Shown here piece after piece: positions 48,675-57,340 of a stretch of 64,000 nt of DNA. The stretch lies in assembly GCA_902607625.1 (NCBI GenBank), contig CACLKR010000006.1, positions 1 through 64,000 of the forward strand, read 5' to 3'. The number at the start of each line of letters is the position of its first letter. The first letter of the stretch is position 1. The translations under genes were made by a program, and so were the position numbers. Source of the DNA: an uncultured Pelagibacteraceae bacterium. Lineage in GTDB: Bacteria > Pseudomonadota > Alphaproteobacteria > Pelagibacterales > Pelagibacteraceae. The notes below the pieces were generated by a model. The model was not told the origin of the DNA, ran no database searches, and saw nothing but the letters and a program-made list of their open reading frames with translations.

Positions 48675-49670
48675 ATGTCTAAAAATCATTTTTATGAAAA
48701 AAAAGGGCCTTTCCCTTTAAAGGAGATAATTAGCAATATTGGGTGTAGCGCCAATCTTTCTCAAGAAAATAATTTTAAAATACACGGTATCGAATCATTA
48801 AATAATGCCAGTAAGGACGATATAACTTTTTTAAACTCTATTAAATATAAAGATTTGTCTTTAAAAACAAAAGCTGTAGCTTGTATAACCTCATCCAATC
48901 TTTCAAAATTTCTTCCAGAAAAATGCATTAAACTTAATGTAAAAAATGTTTTATTTGCTGTGACTCAAGCTACTAAAATGTTTTACCCAAGATCGGATAT
49001 GGATTTTTTAGATGAAAATTTATCGAACTCGGATAAAATAAAAACGCTATATCCAAATGTAAAATTTGGGATAAATGTTCTAATTGGAAAAAATGTTTTA
49101 ATAGGAAAAAATTCTAATATTTGTAGCAATACTATAATTGAAAGTAATGTTAATATTGGTGAAAATTGTATAATAGGTTCTTTTGTTACATTAAGAAACT
49201 CAATAATTTTAAATAATGTATATATTCAAGATGGATCAAAAATTGGAGTGAAGGGTTTTGGTTTTATACCAGATAAAAATAAAAATATAAGAACTCCTCA
49301 TATAGGAAAGGTGATTATAGAAGAAGGAGTTGAAATTGGAGCCAATAGTACTATTGATAGAGGTTCACTAACAGATACTATCATCGGAAAGAATACCTTC
49401 TTAGATAATCAAGTACATGTAGCACACAATGTTCAAATAGGTAAAAATTGTATGATAGCGGGCCAAGTAGGTTTTGCTGGCAGCACTACTATAGGAGACA
49501 ATGTAGTAATAGGAGGACAGGCGGGAATATCTGGCCATCTTAAAATTGGTAATAACGTGAAAATTGGAGGCGGTAGTGGAGTAATAAATGATGTTCCAGA
49601 TAATCATCAAGTCATGGGTTATCCTGCAATTCCTCTAAAAGATTTTGTTAAACAAAGAAAAAGTAAATGA
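48675..49670 (+). CDS. lpxD: UDP-3-O-acyl-glucosamine N-acyltransferase
   Basis: Third step of lipid A synthesis (331 aa). An N-terminal uridine-binding domain (FLNSIKYKDL) is followed by a left-handed beta helix of hexapeptide repeats (IGKNVLIGKNSNI and many more). The catalytic His lies in FLDNQVHVAHNVQIGKNC. A C-terminal helix ends the protein. It overlaps fabZ by four bases. Confidence 0.97.
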   Translation: MSKNHFYEKKGPFPLKEIISNIGCSANLSQENNFKIHGIESLNNASKDDITFLNSIKYKDLSLKTKAVACITSSNLSKFLPEKCIKLNVKNVLFAVTQATKMFYPRSDMDFLDENLSNSDKIKTLYPNVKFGINVLIGKNVLIGKNSNICSNTIIESNVNIGENCIIGSFVTLRNSIILNNVYIQDGSKIGVKGFGFIPDKNKNIRTPHIGKVIIEEGVEIGANSTIDRGSLTDTIIGKNTFLDNQVHVAHNVQIGKNCMIAGQVGFAGSTTIGDNVVIGGQAGISGHLKIGNNVKIGGGSGVINDVPDNHQVMGYPAIPLKDFVKQRKSK

Positions 49671-50122
49671 AAAGTAACTCAATAGACAAAAAAAAAATAG
49701 AAAGTTTATTACCACATAGGGAGCCTATGTTATTAATTGATAAATTAATAAATATAGTTCATTTAAAATCAGCGACGGCAATAGTAAATGTTAAAAAAAA
49801 CTCCTTTTTTGTTCAAGGTCACTTTCCAGGACAACCAATAATGCCTGGTGTCCTTATTGTCGAAGCTTTTGGCCAGGCTGCAGCAGCTTTAACAGCATAT
49901 GGTATAGACCCTAAAGAATATGAAAATAAGTTAGTTTATTTAATGAGTGTTGAAAAAGCGCGATTTAGAAATCCAATTATTCCAGATTGCGAACTTCATT
50001 TAGATATAGAAGCAGTAAGATCTCACGGTCGTGTTTGGAAATACAAGGGAGAAGCTAAGGTAAATGGTAAAAAAATGGCTGATGCGGAATGGTCAGCTAC
50101 TATCGTTGACAGGGATAAATGA
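49667..50122 (+). CDS. fabZ: 3-hydroxyacyl-ACP dehydratase FabZ
   Basis: Hot-dog-fold dehydratase of fatty acid synthesis (151 aa). LLPHREPMLLIDKL and the catalytic His in GHFPGQPIMPGVLIVEAFGQAAA are diagnostic. It competes with lipid A synthesis for the same hydroxyacyl-ACP and sits between lpxD and lpxA, overlapping both neighbours. Confidence 0.97.
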   Translation: MKSNSIDKKKIESLLPHREPMLLIDKLINIVHLKSATAIVNVKKNSFFVQGHFPGQPIMPGVLIVEAFGQAAAALTAYGIDPKEYENKLVYLMSVEKARFRNPIIPDCELHLDIEAVRSHGRVWKYKGEAKVNGKKMADAEWSATIVDRDK

Positions 50123-50904
50123 TTCATAATTCAAGTGTTATAGATAAGAAAGCAAAAATTGGAAAAGAAGTAAAAATTGGTCCTTTTTGTTATATAGGTC
50201 CAAAAGTTCAGATTGGAGAAGGAGTTGAATTAATTTCTAATGTTCATATAGAGGGAAATACAAAAATACAAAAAGGAACTAAAATTTTCCCATTTGCTAG
50301 CATAGGAACAGCTCCTCAAGATTTGAAATACAGAGGAGAAGATAGCAGTCTTGAAATTGGTGAAAATAATGTCATCAGAGAATATGTAACTATTAATCCA
50401 GGCACGAAAGGTGGAGGAGGAAAAACGGCTATAGGAAACAATTGTTTACTAATGATTTCATCCCATGTAGCGCACGATTGTCATATTGGTAATAATGTAG
50501 TCATTGCTAATAACGTGCCTTTAGGCGGACATGTTACAATCGAAGATTCTGTTGTTATTGGCGGCAATTCAGCTGTTCAACAATTTACGCGGATCGGTAG
50601 ACTTGCCATGATAGGTGGTATGACTGGGGTTTTAAAGGACGTAATTCCCTTCGGTTTATCTTTTGGAAACAGAAATTATTTAAGAGGTATTAACTTAATA
50701 GGTTTAAGAAGAAAGAAATATGATTACAAAAAAATAATGGAACTTGATTCAGCTTTTAAAAAAATATTTTCATCAAAAAATCTTCATGAAAATTTGAGTA
50801 AAATTAATGGTGAATATAAAGGAAATGATTTAGTAAAAGAGGTAATAACTTTTATAGAAAAAGATAAAAAAAGACCCATTTGCACACCTAATTCTAAAGA
50901 ATAA
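50119..50904 (+). CDS. lpxA: UDP-N-acetylglucosamine acyltransferase
   Basis: First committed step of lipid A synthesis (261 aa). Hexapeptide-repeat helix starting IHNSSVIDKKAKIGKEVKIGPF; the catalytic His is in SSHVAHDCHIGNN, and GLRRKKYD with the following helical region forms the C-terminal domain. It overlaps fabZ by four bases. Confidence 0.97.
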   Translation: MIHNSSVIDKKAKIGKEVKIGPFCYIGPKVQIGEGVELISNVHIEGNTKIQKGTKIFPFASIGTAPQDLKYRGEDSSLEIGENNVIREYVTINPGTKGGGGKTAIGNNCLLMISSHVAHDCHIGNNVVIANNVPLGGHVTIEDSVVIGGNSAVQQFTRIGRLAMIGGMTGVLKDVIPFGLSFGNRNYLRGINLIGLRRKKYDYKKIMELDSAFKKIFSSKNLHENLSKINGEYKGNDLVKEVITFIEKDKKRPICTPNSKE

Positions 50905-50905
50905 A

Positions 50906-51700
50906 ATGATCGGTTTAATATTTGGAGAAACAGATTTTCCAAAAGAAATTCTAAAAAAAATTAAAAAAAGAAATTTAAAATATTTAATAATCGATTTAAC
51001 CAAAAAAAGATTTTTTAAAAAAGATGAGCATTCATATATCATTTCTATTGGTCAATTTGGAAAAATAATCAAGATACTTAAAGAAAATAAATGTAAAAAA
51101 GTTTTATTTGCTGGAAAAGTTAAAAAACCAAATTTGTCTAAACTTAACTTAGATTTAAAAGGTATTTATTATTTTTCAAGAATTATTAAGAGTTCAAAAC
51201 TAGGAGATGCTGCGATTTTAAAAGAAATAATAAAAATATTAAAAAAAGAAAAAATAAGAACGATAAGTTCACTAACATTTAATACTGATCTTACACTTAA
51301 AAGAGGAACTTACTCAAAGGTTAAGCCTAATAAAGAAGATAAAATTGATATAGAAAAAGCTACAACTACCCTTAGCAAACTAGGAAAATATAATTTTAGT
51401 CAGGGGGTAGTTGTGCGAAATAATAAAGTAATTTCTGTTGAGGGAAAAGGTGGTACCGACACAATGCTAATGAAATGTAGAAACAAAAAATTTAAAAATA
51501 AAGGAGTATTGGCAAAATTTCCAAAGAAAAAACAAGATCTAAGAATTGATTTGCCTACCGTTGGTATAAAGACTTTGATCCAATGCAGATTAGCAGGTCT
51601 TAAAGGAATAGTTTTAAAAAGCAAACAGAATATTTTCTTGGATAAAAAAAAATGTATTAATTTTGCTAATAAAAATAGAATGTTTGTTATAGCCAAATGA
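50906..51700 (+). CDS. lpxI: UDP-2,3-diacylglucosamine pyrophosphatase LpxI
   Basis: Hydrolyses UDP-diacylglucosamine to lipid X (264 aa, DUF1009 family), the alphaproteobacterial replacement for LpxH. Recognised by GLIFGETDFP, LFAGKVKKPN, SQGVVVRNNKVISVEGKGGTD, KKKQDLRIDLPTVG and the C-terminal LAGLKGIVLKS. It lies between lpxA and lpxB as usual for LpxI. Overlaps lpxB by four bases. Confidence 0.94.
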   Translation: MIGLIFGETDFPKEILKKIKKRNLKYLIIDLTKKRFFKKDEHSYIISIGQFGKIIKILKENKCKKVLFAGKVKKPNLSKLNLDLKGIYYFSRIIKSSKLGDAAILKEIIKILKKEKIRTISSLTFNTDLTLKRGTYSKVKPNKEDKIDIEKATTTLSKLGKYNFSQGVVVRNNKVISVEGKGGTDTMLMKCRNKKFKNKGVLAKFPKKKQDLRIDLPTVGIKTLIQCRLAGLKGIVLKSKQNIFLDKKKCINFANKNRMFVIAK

Positions 51701-52824
51701 AAAAAATATTTATTTTAACTGGTGAAACATCGGGTGATAAATTAGCTTCTAAAGTAATATCAAAACTACAAAAATTAAATCCTGACATTGACTATTTATC
51801 TATTGGGGGAGAATATTTAAAAGCATTAGGCATAAAGTCCCTTTATGACTTAAAAGAGGTTACTTACCTAGGATTTACTAAAGTTTTATTGAATGTTTTC
51901 AAAATTAAGAAAAAAATTAATGAGACAGTAGATAAGATTATTGAATTTAATCCTGATATTTTATTTTCCATAGATAGCCCAGACTTTACTTTAAGAGTGG
52001 CTAAGAAAGTTAAGAAGCTTAAACCCAATATCAAAACTATCCATTTTGTAGCACCAAAAGTTTATGTTTGGAGAGAGGGTAGATTAAAACAGTTGAAATC
52101 TTTTTTAGATCATATTCTATTATTATTTCCATTTGAAAAAAAATATTTTGATAAAGAAAATATTAATTCTACATTTACTGGACATCCTTTACTTGAAGAA
52201 CAGGGAGGAAGTAAAATTTATTTAAACCAATATATTAAAAAACATAAAAAGATTTTTTCAATTTATCCAGGAAGCAGATTGTCGGAAATTAATATTCTTA
52301 CTCCAATCTTATTTGAGTTTATTAAATTAATGAATGAAAAATATAATGATATATTTTATATCTTTCATTGCACTTCTGAATACGCTAAATTAATACAAAA
52401 TCTTTTAGCTAATGAAGAATTTAGAAATTACGAAGTTGTAAGCGATGAAAAAAATAAATCCCATTTACTTAAACAATCAATGTTTGCGGTTGCAAAATCT
52501 GGAACTGTCTCCTTAGAAATTTGTAATGCTAAAATTCCATCTATTATTATTTATAAGATGAATAGTATAAATTTTTTTATTATTAAAATGCTAGTAAAAG
52601 TAAAATTTGCTAACATCATTAATATAACTGCTGATGAAGAAATTATACCAGAGTTATTACAATCAAAATGCAACTCTAAAAATATATTTAGTACAGTGGA
52701 CGGACTTTTAAAAGATCAGCAAACTTTAGAAAAACAAATAAATAAAACACAAGAAATTATTAGAAGTTTTAAAACCGACAAATCTTCTGAAATTGCAAGC
52801 TCGGTTCTACTCAATAATCTTTAG
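51697..52824 (+). CDS. lpxB: Lipid-A-disaccharide synthase
   Basis: GT19 enzyme joining lipid X with UDP-diacylglucosamine (375 aa). LTGETSGDKLASKVISKL is the conserved start, and APKVYVWREGRLKQLK, TFTGHPLLEE and SIYPGSRLSEI are family motifs. Its 3' end overlaps the convergent gltX by 18 bases. Confidence 0.97.
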   Translation: MKKIFILTGETSGDKLASKVISKLQKLNPDIDYLSIGGEYLKALGIKSLYDLKEVTYLGFTKVLLNVFKIKKKINETVDKIIEFNPDILFSIDSPDFTLRVAKKVKKLKPNIKTIHFVAPKVYVWREGRLKQLKSFLDHILLLFPFEKKYFDKENINSTFTGHPLLEEQGGSKIYLNQYIKKHKKIFSIYPGSRLSEINILTPILFEFIKLMNEKYNDIFYIFHCTSEYAKLIQNLLANEEFRNYEVVSDEKNKSHLLKQSMFAVAKSGTVSLEICNAKIPSIIIYKMNSINFFIIKMLVKVKFANIINITADEEIIPELLQSKCNSKNIFSTVDGLLKDQQTLEKQINKTQEIIRSFKTDKSSEIASSVLLNNL

Positions 52825-54201
52825 TCTTTCAACAACCTCATTTTTATCAAGAGATAAAATAATATCATAGATGCCAGGACCAAATTTAGAACCTGTAAGA
52901 GCAATTCTTAAAGGTTGTCCCACTCCCTTAAAATTTGTTTTGTGTTCGTCTATTAATTTTTTTAAAATATTTTCTAAATTATCCTTATTTAATTTTGATA
53001 TTTTTTTGTATTCATTTAAAAAATTCTTTAAAATTTTTTTTGATGGATCATCTAAAAGCTTTAAATTTTCTGATGATATTTGAATGGTATTACTAAGGAT
53101 ATACTGAGCATTTTGGTATATATCCTCAAGTGTTTTTGCCTTATTTTTTAAAAATTTCATTGATCTTATCAAGGTGTCGTCTTTCGATTTATCAATACCT
53201 TTTTTAAATTTTTCGCAATAAACTTTGAACAATTCAAATAATTTTTTCTCATCTATATGTTTTATATAGTATTCATTTAGAGATAATATTCTAGAAATGT
53301 CTAATTTTGATGGAGATTTACCCACTCCTTTTAAATCAAATAATTTTATACTTTCTTCTAATGTAAATATTTCTTTATCTTTATAAGACCATCCTAATCT
53401 TAATAGATAATTTCTCAAAGCGCCTGACAAGATTCCTAATTTTATATAATCATTAATAGTTGATACTTTGTCTCTTTTGGATAATTTTGATCCAGCTTCA
53501 CTATGGATTAGAGGAATATGAGCGAATTCAGGCAATTTCCAATTCATTGCTTCATAAATTTGTTTCTGCTTAAACGTATTTATTTTGTGATCATCTCCTC
53601 TTATAACATGAGTGATATTCATGTTGTGATCATCAACCACTGCAGACAATTGGTAAGTGGGTGATCCATCTTTCCGCAAAATAACAAAATCTTCTATTAT
53701 TGAATTAGAGATATTTATATCACCTTGCACCAGATCTTTAATCAAAGTATTTCCACTAATTTTACTTTTAAATCTTATTGCAGGATTAACATTTTTTGGA
53801 ACTTCTAAATTGCTAGAGTCTCTCCATTTTCGATTATAAACAAAAGGTATTCCTTTTTTTTTAGCTTTTTCTTTTTGCTCGTTTATTTCTTCCTCAGAAC
53901 AATAGCATTTATAAGCAAAACCTTTTTTTAAAAGTTTCTCAGATATTTCTTTATGTTTATTAATATTTTTAGATTGAATATATTCCTTTTCGTCATGTTG
54001 TATACCAATCCATTTTAATGATTGGATAATTTGATCTTTATATTCGTCTTTAGATCTTTCTTTATCAGTATCTTCTATTCTTAAGTAAAATTTACCTTTT
54101 TTATTTTTTGAAAATAACCAATTAAATAATGCGGTTCTTACACCACCGATATGCAATGGTCCGGTTGGAGACGGAGCAAATCTTGTTGCTACTAAGCTCA
54201 T
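52807..54201 (-). CDS. gltX: Glutamyl-tRNA synthetase
   Basis: Class I synthetase charging tRNA-Glu (464 aa). The HIGH-type motif is PSPTGPLHIGGVRTALFNWLF, the KMSKS-type motif SKLSKRDKVS; LRIEDTDKERSK and HVIRGDDHKINTF belong to the catalytic core. The C-terminal anticodon-binding domain is complete. It lies 19 bases downstream of lexA. Confidence 0.96.
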   Translation of the reverse strand: MSLVATRFAPSPTGPLHIGGVRTALFNWLFSKNKKGKFYLRIEDTDKERSKDEYKDQIIQSLKWIGIQHDEKEYIQSKNINKHKEISEKLLKKGFAYKCYCSEEEINEQKEKAKKKGIPFVYNRKWRDSSNLEVPKNVNPAIRFKSKISGNTLIKDLVQGDINISNSIIEDFVILRKDGSPTYQLSAVVDDHNMNITHVIRGDDHKINTFKQKQIYEAMNWKLPEFAHIPLIHSEAGSKLSKRDKVSTINDYIKLGILSGALRNYLLRLGWSYKDKEIFTLEESIKLFDLKGVGKSPSKLDISRILSLNEYYIKHIDEKKLFELFKVYCEKFKKGIDKSKDDTLIRSMKFLKNKAKTLEDIYQNAQYILSNTIQISSENLKLLDDPSKKILKNFLNEYKKISKLNKDNLENILKKLIDEHKTNFKGVGQPLRIALTGSKFGPGIYDIILSLDKNEVVERLKIIE

Positions 54202-54220
54202 TAATTATAATTAAACTATT

Positions 54221-54901
54221 TTATTGGAAGTTTCTATACAAAGAAACCAAAACACCTTGAACTTTTACTCTGTCCGGGCCAAAAATTTTAGTTTCATATC
54301 TTTTGTTTGCGCTTTCAAGAGCAATAACTTTACCTTTTTTTCTTATTTTCTTAAGCATTGCTTCATGATCGTCAATTAGAGCGACAACTATTTGTCCATT
54401 ATTAGCTGTGTTGGCTTTTTTAACAATTACTGTATCACCATCATTTATTCCAGCCTCAATCATTGAATCACCAGAAACCTTTAAACCAAAATGTTCCCCG
54501 TTCTTACTTAGTTCTTCTGGGATTGTAACTCTACTCACTTCATTTTGTATTGCATCAATAGGGGTGCCCGCAGCAATTTTTCCTAACACTGGAATTTCGT
54601 TCACACCTCTCTTTATATTTTGTGTATCTAATCCACCACTAATTACACTTGGAGAAAAAGAATTATAAATGTCATTTGCGCTAGCCGTTTCAGGCAGTTT
54701 TAAAACCTCTAGGGCTCTAGCCTTGTGTGCTAATCTTTTTATAAAACCTCTTTCTTCAAGAGCCGTGACAAGTCTATGGATTCCAGATTTTGATTTTAAA
54801 TTTAATGCGTTTTTCATTTCCTCATATGAGGGAGACACACCAGTGCCTCTAAGTTTTTTATTTATAAATAACAGCAGATTTTTTTGTTTTTTTGTTAGCA
54901 T
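54221..54901 (-). CDS. lexA: SOS regulator LexA
   Basis: Self-cleaving repressor of the DNA-damage response (226 aa). An N-terminal winged-helix domain ([36 protein letters not shown]) is joined to an S24 peptidase domain. The cleavage bond is Ala111-Gly112 in [10 protein letters not shown]; Ser146 in SGDSMIEAG and Lys184 in EAMLKK form the dyad. I start at ATG 54899-54901, the LexA family start, not at 54919. Its own LexA box lies 24 bases upstream. Confidence 0.97.
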   Translation of the reverse strand: MLTKKQKNLLLFINKKLRGTGVSPSYEEMKNALNLKSKSGIHRLVTALEERGFIKRLAHKARALEVLKLPETASANDIYNSFSPSVISGGLDTQNIKRGVNEIPVLGKIAAGTPIDAIQNEVSRVTIPEELSKNGEHFGLKVSGDSMIEAGINDGDTVIVKKANTANNGQIVVALIDDHEAMLKKIRKKGKVIALESANKRYETKIFGPDRVKVQGVLVSLYRNFQ

Positions 54902-54924
54902 AGAACAAATATCGTACATTTATT

Positions 54925-54939
54925 GTTCTATAAAAGTTC
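54925..54939. promoter_or_regulatory. LexA (SOS) box upstream of lexA
   Basis: GTTC at 54925-54928 and GTTC at 54936-54939 are separated by exactly seven bases, the direct-repeat GTTC-N7-GTTC operator of alphaproteobacterial LexA. Its position 24 bases before the lexA start indicates autoregulation. Confidence 0.85.
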
Positions 54940-54988
54940 TCTTGATTTCACAATAGGTTAAAAGTCAATAAAAATGCGGTTTATTTAA

Positions 54989-55780
54989 TCAAAGAACTGA
55001 GAAAATCGAGTTTTTATCTAAGTTCTTTAAAAGCGATTCACCAATTAAGAAGGTTTTAATTTTGGTTTTTTTTGCAATCTCTAAAAGCTCTTCTTTTGTT
55101 TTAATTCCACTTTCAGAAATCAATGGTCCACTGTGGTTTATTAAAATATCATGAATGTCATAAGTTGTATTAACATTAGTTTCTAGGGTCTTAAGATTTC
55201 TATTGTTAATACCAATTAAAGCATCTTTAAATTTTACGCAATTTTTTGCTTCTTCTTTTGTATGAACTTCAACAATTACTGACATATTCAATTTTAAAGC
55301 ATCATCATATAATTGATTAGCCATTTTTTCAGTAACACCTGCAAGAATTATCAAAATTGCATCAGCTCCATGACTTTTTGCAAGATGAACTTGAAATGGG
55401 TCAATAAAAAAATCTTTGCACAAAATAGGTAAATCTATTTTTTGCTTAATTTTATGTAAATGAATTAAATTACCTTGAAAGAAATCTTCTTCTGTAAGAA
55501 CAGATAAACAAGTTGCTTTATTTTCATAATATTTTTTTGCTATATCAACAGGATTGTAATCTTGGACAATTATACCGGCAGAAGGGCTTGCTTTTTTAAT
55601 TTCTGCGATAAGTGATATTTTATTATTAGAAATATTATTTTCAATTTTCTTTTTAAAATTAATAAAAGTATTATTTTCCTTAATTTTTTCTTTTAAAGAC
55701 TCAATTGAAATTGTTTTTTTTAGTTCATTTAATTTTTGCTCTTTTTTCTTTATTATCTTATTTAGAGTATTTTCAACCAT
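54989..55780 (-). CDS. trpC: Indole-3-glycerol phosphate synthase
   Basis: TIM-barrel enzyme (263 aa) converting CdRP to indole-glycerol phosphate in tryptophan synthesis. LIAEIKKASPSAGII carries the phosphate/catalytic Lys, LCKDFFIDPFQVHLAKSHGADAILII and GINNRNLKTLETN are family motifs, and ISESGIKTKEEL is the C-terminal phosphate site. It is not fused to trpF. Overlaps trpD by eight bases; last gene of the trp set. Confidence 0.97.
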   Translation of the reverse strand: MVENTLNKIIKKKEQKLNELKKTISIESLKEKIKENNTFINFKKKIENNISNNKISLIAEIKKASPSAGIIVQDYNPVDIAKKYYENKATCLSVLTEEDFFQGNLIHLHKIKQKIDLPILCKDFFIDPFQVHLAKSHGADAILIILAGVTEKMANQLYDDALKLNMSVIVEVHTKEEAKNCVKFKDALIGINNRNLKTLETNVNTTYDIHDILINHSGPLISESGIKTKEELLEIAKKTKIKTFLIGESLLKNLDKNSIFSVL

Positions 55781-56765
55781 TTTGAATAGTTTTTAAATGT
55801 TCGTAGGTTTTTCCACTTAATATATGTTCTTTTGCATTTTGATATGCATCTATGAATTTGGTATGATTTTCAGAAACAATAAGACCTGCAGCAGCATTTA
55901 AGCAAACAGCCTTTGAAAAGTCGTTATCTTCACCTTTAAATGTATCAATTATTTTATTTGCATTAAACTCAGCGTCATCACCTAGCAAATTTTCAAATTT
56001 ATCTGCATTTATTTTTAAATCTTGTGGATCGATTATAATTTCAGAAATTTGATTATTCTTTATTTGTATAACGTTTGTTTTAGCATAAGGTGATATTTCA
56101 TCTAAACCATCTTCACTATTTACAATCCAGGCAAATTTAATATTGAGGTTTTTCAAACCATTACCAAATATTTTAAGTAATTTTTTATCAAATACACCAA
56201 CAACCTGTCTTTGAACAAGTGCAGGACTGCTTAAAGGTCCAATCATATTAAATATAGTTCTTTTTCCAATTTTTTTTCTTGTTGGGCCAACATATTTCAT
56301 TGCACTGTGATAATTAGGAGCAAACATAAAACCAAAATTATACTTATTTATTTGATTTTCTACATCCTTAGGTTCTAAATTAATTTTTATTTTCAATTTT
56401 TCTAGTACATCACCAGATCCACATTTAGATGAAACAGCTTTGTTACCATGTTTAGCAATTTTAATACCCATGCTTGCCAACAACAAAGCTGATGCCGTAG
56501 AGATATTTAAAGTATTTTTACCATCTCCACCAGTTCCACATGTATCGATACAATTATCAATATTAACTCTTTTAGATTTATTTCTTAGAACATATACTCC
56601 ACCAGCTATTTCATTTGATACTTCGCCTTTGGCGGATAGTAGGGTTAAAAAGTTAAATATTTCATCATCTGAAGCATTACCATTCATTAGGATTTCAAAA
56701 GCAGCTTTACTTTCCTCGAATGTCAAATCTTGTTTATTGGATAATTTTTCTAAAAATTCTTTCAT
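55773..56765 (-). CDS. trpD: Anthranilate phosphoribosyltransferase
   Basis: Transfers phosphoribosyl to anthranilate (330 aa). The PRPP loop is DTCGTGGDGKNTLNIST, followed by KHGNKAVSSKCGSGDVLE, and FNMIGPLSSPA lies in the anthranilate region. Its start overlaps the trpG stop by one base. Confidence 0.97.
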   Translation of the reverse strand: MKEFLEKLSNKQDLTFEESKAAFEILMNGNASDDEIFNFLTLLSAKGEVSNEIAGGVYVLRNKSKRVNIDNCIDTCGTGGDGKNTLNISTASALLLASMGIKIAKHGNKAVSSKCGSGDVLEKLKIKINLEPKDVENQINKYNFGFMFAPNYHSAMKYVGPTRKKIGKRTIFNMIGPLSSPALVQRQVVGVFDKKLLKIFGNGLKNLNIKFAWIVNSEDGLDEISPYAKTNVIQIKNNQISEIIIDPQDLKINADKFENLLGDDAEFNANKIIDTFKGEDNDFSKAVCLNAAAGLIVSENHTKFIDAYQNAKEHILSGKTYEHLKTIQNG

Positions 56766-57337
56766 CAGTATTTGTAATTAATAAAATTTTTTAAAATTTT
56801 TAAACCCATAGGAGTTTTAATACTTTCGGGGTGAAATTGAACTCCATGAATATTGTATTTATTATGCATTATACCCATAATTACTTTGTCTTTTGTTTCT
56901 GCTGTAATAATTAAATCAGCACTAAAATTTTTTTTATCAATAATTAAACTATGATATCTAGTAGCTGATATCACTTTTTTAATTCCTTTGAAAATGCCCT
57001 GACCGTTATGTTTAATAAGACTTGTTTTTCCATGCATTAATTGTTTTGCGCCTACTATTTTGCATTTAAATACTTGTCCTATAATCTGATGACCTAAACA
57101 CACTCCTAATATAGGAATTGTTTTATAGAAATATTCAACAATTTTAAGACAATTTCCAGCCTGATTGGGATTTCCAGGTCCTGGTGAAATGACTATTTTT
57201 TTATATTTATTTTTTTTGATCTTGCTGATTGCAATTTTATCGTTTCTATAGACATCAACTTTACATTTAAGAGAAGAAAGATAGTGATATAAATTGTAAG
57301 TAAAACTATCGTAGTTATCTATTAACAAGATTTTCAT
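56765..57337 (-). CDS. trpG: Anthranilate synthase glutaminase subunit
   Basis: Class I glutamine amidotransferase (190 aa) supplying ammonia to TrpE. The start LLIDNYDSFTYNLYHYL, the oxyanion SPGPGNP, the nucleophile Cys in GVCLGHQIIGQ and the His/Glu of GVQFHPESI are visible. It may also serve aminodeoxychorismate synthase. Three bases separate it from trpE. Confidence 0.96.
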   Translation of the reverse strand: MKILLIDNYDSFTYNLYHYLSSLKCKVDVYRNDKIAISKIKKNKYKKIVISPGPGNPNQAGNCLKIVEYFYKTIPILGVCLGHQIIGQVFKCKIVGAKQLMHGKTSLIKHNGQGIFKGIKKVISATRYHSLIIDKKNFSADLIITAETKDKVIMGIMHNKYNIHGVQFHPESIKTPMGLKILKNFINYKY

Positions 57338-57340
57338 TTT

